Positions 43,367-51,323 of a DNA stretch of 64,000 nt are shown one piece after another (position 1 is the stretch's first letter; the number at the start of each line of letters is the position of its first letter). Source of the stretch: Leisingera aquimarina DSM 24565 (GTDB lineage Bacteria > Pseudomonadota > Alphaproteobacteria > Rhodobacterales > Rhodobacteraceae); NCBI RefSeq assembly GCF_000473165.1, contig NZ_KI421504.1, positions 953,501-1,017,500 on the forward strand, written 5' to 3'. A model generated the notes under the pieces. That model was not told the DNA's origin and searched no databases. It saw only the letters and a program-made list of their open reading frames with translations. The position numbers were made by a program, and so were the translations under genes.

Positions 43367-43630
43367 ATGACCAAGGCGATTGCCGTCATCAACGTGATTG
43401 CCTGGGCGGGCTTTTGGGCGTTCGGTTATCTGGCGCTGACCGCGGAAGGGTTCACGGAAACCCAGATCGTCACCGCATCGCTGCTGGCAGCCTCAGGCCT
43501 GATCACCGGCATCATTGCATACCTGCGTCTGGTGCGCGGCAGCGAGCGCAGCGGCTATGCCAAACCGTCAAACCGGATGACCCGCGCGCAGCGCGACGCA
43601 GCGCAGGCCCAGTGGGGGAAGATCAAATGA
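43367..43630 (+). CDS. Small two-span membrane protein inside the importer operon
   Basis: An 87-residue protein with two hydrophobic segments (about residues 4-26 and 36-56) and a basic, Gln/Ala-rich C-terminal tail (SNRMTRAQRDAAQAQWGKIK). I do not recognise a family. Its place between the two permease genes on the same strand suggests an accessory or assembly subunit of the importer. The stop overlaps the start of a 24-codon frame by ATGA. Confidence 0.65.
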   Translation: MTKAIAVINVIAWAGFWAFGYLALTAEGFTETQIVTASLLAASGLITGIIAYLRLVRGSERSGYAKPSNRMTRAQRDAAQAQWGKIK

Positions 43631-43701
43631 CTGCCGCCGCTGAAACATCAAAGACAAACACCCGGACCGGGCCCCGTTTGCAACAGAAAGGGAGCATCTG
43701 A
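43627..43701 (+). CDS. Possible 24-codon ORF before the LivM-like gene
   Basis: ATG at 43627 overlaps the stop of the small membrane protein gene (ATGA), and the frame ends at 43701, three bases before the LivM-like start. The peptide is Thr/Lys-rich (MTAAAETSKTNTRTG...). It may merely couple translation between the two genes. No homology is recognised. Confidence 0.3.
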   Translation: MTAAAETSKTNTRTGPRLQQKGSI

Positions 43702-43704
43702 GAC

Positions 43705-44781
43705 ATGTTCTACCGTGAAGCCGGAGATTTCAAAGTCTCCTACGCCGATGACAGCCAGACCTTCCCGATCAAATTCGACCGCGTCCGCTATTACGTAGTG
43801 CTGGCGGTGGCGTTCGGCATCATCCCCTTCCTGGTCAATGACTACTGGGCCAATGCGATCCTGTTGCCGTTCCTGATCTATTCAATTGCGGCGATCGGGC
43901 TGAACATTCTTGTTGGATACTGCGGGCAGGTGAGCCTTGGCACCGGCGGGTTCATGGCAGTGGGGGCTTATGCTTGCTACAAGCTGATGACGGCCTTTCC
44001 CGAGGTCAGCATGTTCATCCACGTGCTGCTGGCAGGCGGCATCACCGCGGTGGTCTGTGTGGCCTTCGGGCTGCCGTCGCTGCGGATCAAAGGCTTCTAC
44101 CTGGCGGTGGCGACGCTTGCGGCGCAGTTCTTCCTGGTGTGGCTGTTCAACCGCGTGCCCTGGTTCTACAACTATTCAGCGTCGGGCCAGATCAACGCGC
44201 CAGAGCGCGATACCTTCGGCATCCTGATCACCGGCCCCAATGCGCCCGCCTGGGCCACCTATCTGTTCTGCCTGATCTTCCTGACGTTCTGCGCGCTGGT
44301 GGCCCGCAACCTGACCCGCGGCACTGTGGGCCGCAGCTGGATGGCGATCCGTGACATGGATATTGCGGCTGAAATCATCGGGGTGAACCCGCTGAAGGCG
44401 AAACTGACGGCCTTTGCTGTTTCGGGCTTTTTCATCGGGATTTCCGGCGCGCTGTTCTTTGCGGTCTACCTGGGTGCGGTCGAGGTCGGCGAGGCCTTTG
44501 GTATCAACAAGTCGTTTCTGGTGCTGTTCATGGTGATCCTGGGCGGTCTGGGCTCGATCTTCGGCTCCTTTGCCGGCGCGGCCTTTCTGGTGCTCTTGCC
44601 GGTGGTGCTGAAGGTGGTGGGTGTCGATCTTCTGGGCTGGCCGACTGACATTGTGGCGCATTTCCAGCTAGTGATCGTGGGGGCGCTGATTGTGGTGTTC
44701 CTGATCGCCGAGCCGCACGGCATGGCGCAACTGTGGCGCGTCGCCAAGGAAAAACTAAGACTGTGGCCTTTCCCGCACTGA
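43705..44781 (+). CDS. ABC importer permease, LivM-like
   Basis: A 358-residue permease with a roughly 25-residue cytoplasmic N-terminus and about nine to ten spans. AIGLNILVGYCGQVSLGTGGFMAVGAY and the coupling loop GRSWMAIRDMDIAAEIIGVNPLKAKL are the LivM hallmarks. GGGAG lies about 10 bases upstream. With the LivH-like protein it should form the membrane channel. Confidence 0.92.
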   Translation: MFYREAGDFKVSYADDSQTFPIKFDRVRYYVVLAVAFGIIPFLVNDYWANAILLPFLIYSIAAIGLNILVGYCGQVSLGTGGFMAVGAYACYKLMTAFPEVSMFIHVLLAGGITAVVCVAFGLPSLRIKGFYLAVATLAAQFFLVWLFNRVPWFYNYSASGQINAPERDTFGILITGPNAPAWATYLFCLIFLTFCALVARNLTRGTVGRSWMAIRDMDIAAEIIGVNPLKAKLTAFAVSGFFIGISGALFFAVYLGAVEVGEAFGINKSFLVLFMVILGGLGSIFGSFAGAAFLVLLPVVLKVVGVDLLGWPTDIVAHFQLVIVGALIVVFLIAEPHGMAQLWRVAKEKLRLWPFPH

Positions 44782-44874
44782 GGCGGGCGGCCTTGAGAGC
44801 TGACGGGGAGAAAAGCAAGACCACCCCCGTTTTTGAGAAACAATCGGATAAGACCATAGGGAGGATTTAAGCCG

Positions 44875-46158
44875 ATGAAAAAGACACTGACCACACTGGC
44901 GCTGGGCGCCGCGATGGCAGCCGGTCCGGCAATGGCGGACCTGGTGTTCCCGGACCTCAGCTACCGGACAGGGCCTTATGCGGCGGGCGGCATTCCGTTC
45001 TCGGACGGCTATAACGACTATTTCACCCTGCTGAATGAACGCGATGGCGGTATCGGCGGCGTGCCGGCCAAGGTGATCGAATGCGAGACCGGCTATAACA
45101 CCGAAAAAGGTGTGGAATGCTATGAGTCGACCAAGGGCCAGGGCGCGCTGATCTATCAGCCGCTGTCCACCGGTATTACCTATCAGCTGATCCCCAAAGT
45201 GACCGCGGACAACATCCCGCTGCACACCATGGGCTATGGCCGCACCTCGGCTGCGAACGGCGAAGTGTTCAGCCACGTGTTCAACTATCCGGCCAACTAC
45301 TGGAACGGTGCGTCGGGCGTGGTGAACTACCTGCTGGAATCCAACGGCGGCGATATCAGCGGCAAGAAGATTGCGCTGGTCTATCACAACTCGGCCTATG
45401 GCAAGGAGCCGATCCGCACCCTGGAGGAGCTGTCCAAGAAGCATGGCTTCGAACTGATCGCCCTGCCGGTGGACCACCCGGGCCAGGAACAGAAGTCGCA
45501 ATGGCTGCAGATCCGCCGCGAGCGTCCCGACAATGTCGTGATGTGGGGCTGGGGCGTGATGAACCAGGTGGCAATTCAGGAAGCTGCCAACATCCGCTTT
45601 CCGATGGAAAACTTCATCGGCGTGTGGTGGTCCGGTGCCGAGCATGACGTGATGCCGGCGGGTGACAAAGCGGATGGCTACAAGGCGGTGACCTTCCACA
45701 ACGTGGGCCGCGACTTCCCGGTGTTCGACGACATCCAGAAGTATGTCGTGGACGCGGGCAAGGCTGCAGGTGCCGGCGATCAGGTGGGCAACGTTCTGTA
45801 CAACCGCGGCATGTACGCGGCGATGCTTGCTGCCGAGGCCGCTAAAACCGCGCAAGACATCCACGGCACCGGGGATATCGACGCTGCGATGATGCGCGAC
45901 GGCATGGAAGCGCTGGTAATCGACGAAGCCAAGATGGCTGCGCTGGGGATGCCGAACTTTGGCCCGACCTTCAATGTTTCCTGCGACAACCACGGCGGCC
46001 CTGGCCTGGTGGGTGTGACCCAGTGGGATGCGGAGAGCAAAACCTGGTCGCTGATCTCGGACTTCAAACCGTCCGATACCGAAGTGATCGGCAAGCTGAT
46101 CGAGGAAGATTCGGCTGCCTACGCGGCTGAAAACAACATCGAGCCCCGCTGCAAATAG
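44875..46158 (+). CDS. ABC importer periplasmic substrate-binding protein
   Basis: A 427-residue binding protein with a signal peptide cleaved after AMA (about residue 22). The type I periplasmic-binding fold shows YRTGPYAAGGIPFSDGYNDYFTLLNERDGGIGG, the usual start of LivK-like proteins, and VMWGWGVMNQVAIQEA in the second lobe. Three Cys occur in the mature N-terminal half and near the C-terminus. Its ligand is unknown; in clusters that also hold CoA ligases a carboxylic or aromatic acid is likely. GGGAGG precedes the ATG by about 9 bases. Confidence 0.9.
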   Translation: MKKTLTTLALGAAMAAGPAMADLVFPDLSYRTGPYAAGGIPFSDGYNDYFTLLNERDGGIGGVPAKVIECETGYNTEKGVECYESTKGQGALIYQPLSTGITYQLIPKVTADNIPLHTMGYGRTSAANGEVFSHVFNYPANYWNGASGVVNYLLESNGGDISGKKIALVYHNSAYGKEPIRTLEELSKKHGFELIALPVDHPGQEQKSQWLQIRRERPDNVVMWGWGVMNQVAIQEAANIRFPMENFIGVWWSGAEHDVMPAGDKADGYKAVTFHNVGRDFPVFDDIQKYVVDAGKAAGAGDQVGNVLYNRGMYAAMLAAEAAKTAQDIHGTGDIDAAMMRDGMEALVIDEAKMAALGMPNFGPTFNVSCDNHGGPGLVGVTQWDAESKTWSLISDFKPSDTEVIGKLIEEDSAAYAAENNIEPRCK

Positions 46159-46169
46159 GGGCTTTGGCT

Positions 46170-46224
46170 GGCCCTGCCGTGGCGGGGCCGGGAACAACCG
46201 GCGCGGCGGGGAGCCGCCGCGCCG
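46170..46224 (+). promoter_or_regulatory. Two strong hairpins between binding-protein and second ATPase genes
   Basis: GGCCCTGCC / GGCGGGGCC (46170-46178 and 46181-46189, one G-T pair) and a perfect 11-bp stem CGGCGCGGCGG / CCGCCGCGCCG (46199-46209 and 46214-46224, GGAG loop). No T-run follows. They could protect the binding-protein mRNA and lower downstream expression. Confidence 0.6.
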
Positions 46225-46274
46225 CGCAAACGGGTCCCGGTTCAGATCCGGGACAGGCATGAGGACACGCTTTG

Positions 46275-47123
46275 ATGCTGGATGCAGCGAACACCGCCGC
46301 CGACACCGCCGATGTGCAGGCCGAGACCCTGCTGGAGGTCAACAATATCGAGGTGATCTACAATCATGTGATCCTCGTTCTAAAAGGCGTCAGCCTGAAT
46401 GTGCCTAAGGGCGGCATTACCGCGCTGCTGGGCGGCAACGGGGCCGGCAAGACCACCACGCTGAAGGCAATTTCGAACCTGCTGCACTCGGAACGCGGCG
46501 AAGTTACCAAAGGATCGATCAAATACCGCGGTACGCATGTGCATGAGCAGGATCCGGCGGAACTGGTGAAGAAAGGCGTGATCCAGGTGATGGAAGGCCG
46601 CCATTGTTTCGAGCATTTGACGGTGGAAGAGAACCTGCTGACCGGCGCCTATACCCGCTCGGACAGCGGCGCAAAGATTCAGGAGGATCTGGAGCGAGTC
46701 TATCACTATTTCCCGCGTCTGAAGGAGCGCCGCAAAAGCCAGGCCGGATATACCTCGGGCGGCGAGCAGCAGATGGTGGCAATGGGCCGCGCCCTGATGT
46801 CCAAACCAGAAACCATCCTGCTGGATGAGCCTTCAATGGGGCTGGCACCGCAGCTGGTGGAGCAGATTTTCGAGATCGTAAAGTCGATCAACGAGCAGGA
46901 GGGCGTGACCTTCCTGCTGGCTGAGCAGAACACCAACGTCGCCCTGCGCTATGCCCATTACGGCTATATCTTGGAATCGGGCCGTGTGGTGATGGACGGC
47001 CCCGCGGCTGAGCTGCGGGAGAACCCGGATGTGAAGGAATTCTACCTCGGCATGTCGGATGAAGGGCGCAAGAGTTTTCGCGACGTGCGGTCCTACCGCC
47101 GCCGCAAGAGGTGGCTGAGCTGA
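46275..47123 (+). CDS. ABC importer ATPase, LivF-like
   Basis: The second ATP-binding subunit, 282 residues. Walker A GGNGAGKTT near 55. The signature region YTSGGEQQMVAMGRAL and Walker B ILLDEPSMGLAP are complete. LAEQNTNVALRYAHYGYILESGRVVMDG closes the domain. About 15 extra N-terminal residues precede the usual start, and a basic tail (SYRRRKRWLS) follows the usual end. GAGGA precedes the ATG by 9 bases. The stop codon abuts the region encoding the next ligase. Confidence 0.92.
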   Translation: MLDAANTAADTADVQAETLLEVNNIEVIYNHVILVLKGVSLNVPKGGITALLGGNGAGKTTTLKAISNLLHSERGEVTKGSIKYRGTHVHEQDPAELVKKGVIQVMEGRHCFEHLTVEENLLTGAYTRSDSGAKIQEDLERVYHYFPRLKERRKSQAGYTSGGEQQMVAMGRALMSKPETILLDEPSMGLAPQLVEQIFEIVKSINEQEGVTFLLAEQNTNVALRYAHYGYILESGRVVMDGPAAELRENPDVKEFYLGMSDEGRKSFRDVRSYRRRKRWLS

Positions 47124-47140
47124 TGCGGGGAGATGAAGTG

Positions 47141-48358
47141 ATGACCTTTTTTGACACGCTTGAGACCCGCAGCGCAGATGAACGCGCCGCAGATCTTGCC
47201 AAGGCTTTGCCAGAGCAGATCGCCCGCGCCCAGTCCGCTTCCGGGTATGCAGAACTGCTGGACGGTGTGGATCCGGCGGCGGTGACATCGGCCGAGGCGC
47301 TGGCGGCATTGCCGGTGCTGCGCAAGTCGGAGCTGAGCCGCGCCCAGGAGGCCAACCCGCCGTTTGGCGGCTTTACGGTGAAGCCTGCGACCGGCTTTGC
47401 CCATGTTTTTCAAAGTCCGGGCCCGATTTATGAGCCGGGCGGGGTGGATGGCGACTGGTGGCGGATGGGGCGATTCCTGAACGCTGCTGGGGTCGGCCAG
47501 GGAGATGTTGTCCAGAACTGCTTTGGCTATCACCTGACGCCTGCGGGCATGATCTTTGAAAACGGCGCCCGGGCTGTTGGCGCAGCGGTACTGCCGGCCG
47601 GCACCGGCCAGACCGAACTGCAGGTGACCGCGGCGCGTGATGTCGGCGCCACCGCCTATGCCGGAACGCCGGATTACCTGAAGGTGATTCTGGACAAGGC
47701 CGATGCGATGGGCGTGGCGCTGGCCTTCACCAAGGCGGCGGTGGGCGGCGGCGCGTTGTTTCCTTCCCTGCGCCAGGAGTATGCTGATCGCGGGATTTCC
47801 TGCCTGCAATGCTATGCCACCGCCGATCTGGGCAATATCGCTTATGAAAGCCCGGCGATGGAGGGGATGATCGTCGACGAGCATGTGATCGTCGAGATTG
47901 TCACCCCTGGCACCGGCAATCCGGTGGCGCCGGGGGAAGTGGGCGAGGTTGTGGTGACCACTCTGAACCCCGATTACCCGCTGATCCGCTTTGCCACCGG
48001 CGATCTGTCGGCGGTGATGCCGGGTGTCTCGCCCTGCGGCCGCACCAACATGCGAATCAAGGGCTGGATGGGCCGGGCCGACCAGACTACCAAGATCAAG
48101 GGCATGTTCGTGCGCCCCGAGCAAGTGGCGGCGCTGGTCGAGAAGCATGACGAAATCGTCAAAGCGCGGGTGATTGCCAGCCGCGATGGCGAGATGGACG
48201 CGATGACCGTGCAGATTGAGTCTCAGGGCGGCGATGCGGCGGCTTATGCGCGCTCGGTGATCGAGGTGCTGAAGCTCAAGGGCAAGGTTGAAGTTGTGGC
48301 ACCGGACGCTTTGCCCAAGGACGGGCTGGTGATCGAAGATCAGCGGACCTACGACTGA
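47141..48358 (+). CDS. PaaK-like (phenylacetate-CoA ligase family) adenylate-forming enzyme
   Basis: A 405-residue ligase of the phenylacetate-CoA ligase family. FQSPGPIYEPGG near 88 stands in for the P-loop region, AGTPDYL near 175, and CYATADLGNIAYE is the acid-binding turn. VTTLNPDYPLIRFATGDLS and RADQTTKIKGMFVRPEQ are the A7/A8 motifs and hinge. The start at 47141 is favoured by GGGGAG 8 bases upstream; an ATG at 47123 overlapping the LivF-like stop is the alternative. It is the second CoA ligase of the cluster and is followed by a strong terminator. Confidence 0.85.
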   Translation: MTFFDTLETRSADERAADLAKALPEQIARAQSASGYAELLDGVDPAAVTSAEALAALPVLRKSELSRAQEANPPFGGFTVKPATGFAHVFQSPGPIYEPGGVDGDWWRMGRFLNAAGVGQGDVVQNCFGYHLTPAGMIFENGARAVGAAVLPAGTGQTELQVTAARDVGATAYAGTPDYLKVILDKADAMGVALAFTKAAVGGGALFPSLRQEYADRGISCLQCYATADLGNIAYESPAMEGMIVDEHVIVEIVTPGTGNPVAPGEVGEVVVTTLNPDYPLIRFATGDLSAVMPGVSPCGRTNMRIKGWMGRADQTTKIKGMFVRPEQVAALVEKHDEIVKARVIASRDGEMDAMTVQIESQGGDAAAYARSVIEVLKLKGKVEVVAPDALPKDGLVIEDQRTYD

Positions 48359-48380
48359 CCCTCCTGTTAATTGGAAGGGA

Positions 48381-48412
48381 ACGGGCGCCGGATGCCGGCG
48401 CCCGTTTGTTAT
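48381..48412 (+). terminator. Rho-independent terminator of the ligase-importer cluster
   Basis: Perfect 11-bp stem ACGGGCGCCGG (48381-48391) / CCGGCGCCCGT (48395-48405) with a 3-base loop, then TTGTTATT. It starts 22 bases after the PaaK-like stop. Confidence 0.9.
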
Positions 48413-48446
48413 TCAAGGAGCCTCTGTGGCCTGCGCCGCGCTTTCC

Positions 48447-48472
48447 GGCTGGAATTTCTGACTGGAATGGTC
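48447..48472. promoter_or_regulatory. Candidate iron-responsive boxes before the ferric permease
   Basis: GACTGGAATGGTC (48460-48472) is a near-perfect GACT-N5-AGTC inverted repeat, and the half-copy GGCTGGAAT lies 13 bases upstream (48447). Almost the same words occur twice before the ferric binding-protein gene at 52373 and 52422. Confidence 0.6.
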
Positions 48473-48518
48473 GAAATAGGGCAGTGTAAAACTTCTGCAG
48501 GACCCGTAACCCCCGCAA

Positions 48519-50198
48519 ATGACTGTTGCCAATGATCTCATAGAGTACGCTCCGCACGGACGACGGCGCGGTGGCAAGACCGGCGGCGGTATCTTTTCTG
48601 TGCTGGCCTGGGTGGTGGCGTTGTCCTGCCTGCTGCCAATGGTGGCAGTGGCGCTGGCGGCGGCGTTTGGCGGCACCGGGACCATAAGTCACCTGGCTGA
48701 GACCGTTCTGCCCGGTTACTCGCTTACCACACTGGCGCTGGTGGCGATGGTGGCGCTTGGCACTTTTGCCATCGGCACGGGGTCGGCCTGGCTGGTGACG
48801 ATGACGCGGTTTCCCGGTGCGCGGTTCCTGGAAATAGCGCTGGTGCTGCCGCTGGCGTTTCCGGCCTATGTGCTGGCCTATGCCTATACCCATGTTCTGG
48901 ATCATCCCGGCATCGTGCAGTCGACTTTGCGCGAAGTGACAGGCTGGGGGCCGCGTGACTACTGGTTTCCAGAGATCCGCTCAACCGGAGGGGCGGCGGC
49001 GATGCTGGTGCTGGTGCTTTACCCCTATGTCTATTTGCTGGCGCGGGCGGCCTTCATGCAGCAGAGCGCCGGTGCATTTCTGGCGGCGCGGGCACTTGGG
49101 AAGAACGCCTGGCAGGCATTCTGGCTGGTCAGCCTGCCGATGGCACGGCCGGCAATTGCCTCTGGCGTCCTTCTGGCGGTGATGGAGACCATCGCGGACT
49201 TCGGCACGGTTTCCTATTTCGGAGTGCAGACCTTTGCCACCGGGATTTACACCAGCTGGTTCTCGCTGGGCGACCGGGGCGGGGCGGCGCAGCTGGCGCT
49301 GTGCCTTTTAGGCTTTGCCTTGACGCTTGCAGTGATGGAGCGGGCGACGCGCGGGCGGGCGAAATATCACCACGCAGGCAAGCATCACAACCAGATGCCG
49401 CCGGCAAAGCTGGGCGGTATCAAGGCGGCGGTTGCGGTCTTCTTCTGCGCGGTGCCGGTGGTTCTGGGCTTCCTGCTGCCGGTGGCGGTGCTGTTTTCGA
49501 TGAGCTTTGCCTCCGAACAGAACCTGTTCAGCCGCCGCTACATTGATTTCACCGCCAATTCGATCACCCTGGCGGCGGCTGCAGCGGTACTGACGGTAGC
49601 GGCGGCGGTGTGCCTTGGGTTCTACCAGCGGCTGCGGCCCGGGAGGCTGTCTTCCCTTGCCGCCTATTTCGCGCGGCTGGGCTATGCGGTGCCGGGCGGG
49701 GTGATTGCGGTGGGGCTTATCGTTCCTTTTGCGGCCTTTGACAATGCGCTGGATGCCTGGATGCGCGAGGCCTTTGGCATTCGTACGGGGCTGCTGGTGA
49801 CAGGGTCGATCTGGTTGCTGGTCGCGGCTTACGGCGTGCGCTTCATGGCCGCCGCGCTTGGCGCTTATGAGGGCGGGCAGGCGACGATGCATTCCAACAT
49901 GGATGCGGCGGCGCGGTCGCTGGGGCAAGGACCGATGGGGATGCTGCGCCGGGTGCATCTGCCGATCCTGACGCCCAGCCTGCTGACCGCGCTGCTTATC
50001 GTGTTCGTGGATGTGATGAAGGAACTGCCCGCGACGCTGATCATGCGGCCTTTCAATTTCGACACTCTGGCGGTGCAGGCGCACCGGCTGGCGGCGGATG
50101 AGCGGCTGGAGGGCGCCGCGGTGCCTTCGCTGGTGATCATGGTGGTGGGGCTGTTGCCGGTAATTCTGATCTGCCGTCAGGTGGGACGGCGGCGCTAG
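48519..50198 (+). CDS. Ferric iron ABC permease (FbpB-like, duplicated)
   Basis: A 559-residue membrane protein with about twelve spans, made of two copies of the six-span permease unit. Each copy has a coupling loop: AARALGKNAWQAFWLVSLPMARPAI near 205 and DAAARSLGQGPMGMLRRVHLPILTP near 465. FVDVMKELPATLIMRPFN near 510 is typical of FbpB/SfuB iron permeases. Iron-box-like repeats lie 47-72 bases upstream. No ATPase gene of this system is in the window; the binding-protein gene lies 1.1 kb downstream on the opposite strand. Confidence 0.9.
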   Translation: MTVANDLIEYAPHGRRRGGKTGGGIFSVLAWVVALSCLLPMVAVALAAAFGGTGTISHLAETVLPGYSLTTLALVAMVALGTFAIGTGSAWLVTMTRFPGARFLEIALVLPLAFPAYVLAYAYTHVLDHPGIVQSTLREVTGWGPRDYWFPEIRSTGGAAAMLVLVLYPYVYLLARAAFMQQSAGAFLAARALGKNAWQAFWLVSLPMARPAIASGVLLAVMETIADFGTVSYFGVQTFATGIYTSWFSLGDRGGAAQLALCLLGFALTLAVMERATRGRAKYHHAGKHHNQMPPAKLGGIKAAVAVFFCAVPVVLGFLLPVAVLFSMSFASEQNLFSRRYIDFTANSITLAAAAAVLTVAAAVCLGFYQRLRPGRLSSLAAYFARLGYAVPGGVIAVGLIVPFAAFDNALDAWMREAFGIRTGLLVTGSIWLLVAAYGVRFMAAALGAYEGGQATMHSNMDAAARSLGQGPMGMLRRVHLPILTPSLLTALLIVFVDVMKELPATLIMRPFNFDTLAVQAHRLAADERLEGAAVPSLVIMVVGLLPVILICRQVGRRR

Positions 50199-50201
50199 GC
50201 G

Positions 50202-50245
50202 CAAGAATTTTGGAAAATTCTTGCCAAGAAAATTTGAATTTTCTT
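50202..50245. terminator. Two AT-rich palindromes between convergent genes
   Basis: CAAGAATTTT-GG-AAAATTCTTG (50202-50223) and AAGAAAATT-TG-AATTTTCTT (50226-50245), both perfect. They lie directly after the permease stop and reach the GTPase stop. With T-rich arms on both strands they can act as a bidirectional terminator. Their low GC is unusual for this region. Confidence 0.7.
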
Positions 50246-51104
50246 AGGCCGCCCACCAGGCCTCTATCTCATCGCGGGAAATCCGGTTTGCCGGACCCAA
50301 GCCCACCAGCACGGTTTCCTCAGCCTCACAGCGTTTGGCCTCGACATGGCGGCCTACCACATGCAGCTCATAGGCGCCTCCGGTGGTCAGCACAAAGCCT
50401 TTCATCCGGTAAAGTCCCGCGGGCCGGGCCGCCAGCTTGTCCCCCAATGCGCGGCGGTCCAGCACATCGCTGCTGCGGTGCTGCCAGGTGGCATAGGCGG
50501 GATGTGCGGTAACGGCGCCGCCCTTGGGCAGCGGCATCACGTCGAACAGCAGCTGGGCCACGGGCGACCCATTCAGCACGGTGGGAGTGCGGGCGCCGGC
50601 CTTCGTCAGCAGGGCAGAGACCGCTTCGGACATGTCATCGCATTTGGTGACGATCACAAGGTCTGCCGCACGGATCTGCTGCTCTGCCTGCGGTGCAACC
50701 AGCGGGTCGCTCAGCAGGGTTTCGGCATTTTCCGCATCCACCAGAGTAACGATACCGCCATAGCTCAGTCCGCTTTCATTCAGCACCGAATTGGCGATGG
50801 AGACCGGATCGGAAATGCCGCTGGCCTCGATGACCAGATGATCCGGACGGCCTGGCCGGTTCAGGATGTCGCGCAACGCGAGGGACAGGTCATCGCCCAT
50901 CGTGCAGCAGGCACAGCCATTGGTGAGAGCAATCGTGCCGCCAGCGGTGTCCTGGATCAGAGCGTCATCAATGTTGATTGCACCAAAATCATTCACGATC
51001 ACGGTCAGCTTTAATCCGTGATCTTCGGCCAAAAGGCGGTTGATTAACGTGGTTTTGCCAGCGCCCAGATAGCCGCTGATAATCGTTACCGGCAACCGGT
51101 TCAT
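50244..51104 (-). CDS. COG0523 (CobW/ZigA-type) metal-handling GTPase
   Basis: A 286-residue G3E-family GTPase. Walker A GYLGAGKT at 11-18, the metal-binding motif C64-A-C66-C67 (NGCACC), VIEASGISDP for switch regions and VTKCDD as the guanine motif (TKCD in place of NKxD). Such proteins deliver metals such as Zn or Co. The protein is about 70 residues shorter than typical members, with a reduced C-terminal domain. The start at 51104 places Walker A at the usual distance. It is flanked by the two ferric transport genes, so a link to iron or to metal sparing is possible. Confidence 0.87.
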   Translation of the reverse strand: MNRLPVTIISGYLGAGKTTLINRLLAEDHGLKLTVIVNDFGAINIDDALIQDTAGGTIALTNGCACCTMGDDLSLALRDILNRPGRPDHLVIEASGISDPVSIANSVLNESGLSYGGIVTLVDAENAETLLSDPLVAPQAEQQIRAADLVIVTKCDDMSEAVSALLTKAGARTPTVLNGSPVAQLLFDVMPLPKGGAVTAHPAYATWQHRSSDVLDRRALGDKLAARPAGLYRMKGFVLTTGGAYELHVVGRHVEAKRCEAEETVLVGLGPANRISRDEIEAWWAA

Positions 51105-51270
51105 ACGCTCTGTTCCTCCAGAGCGTGGAAAGCGCTCGACTGCATGATTCCCCCGAAATTCAAGATGCGGGAATCTATAGGCCGGTGGTCGGAACGGGTC
51201 TAGCAAAAGCTCAGTCAGCTTCAATCTTTCGTCTGGGGGCCTGCCAGTGTGTTTTTGGGGAACCAATAGT

Positions 51271-51301
51271 TAAAACAAGCGCGGCTCAAGCCGCGCTTGT
51301 T
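51271..51301 (-). terminator. Rho-independent terminator of the ferric binding-protein gene
   Basis: Perfect 12-bp stem AACAAGCGCGGC / GCCGCGCTTGTT (51274-51285 and 51290-51301) with a TTGA loop on the minus strand, then TTTTAAC. It lies 22 bases after the stop. Confidence 0.9.
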
Positions 51302-51323
51302 ACGTGTTGGCTGCCGGCTGGAC

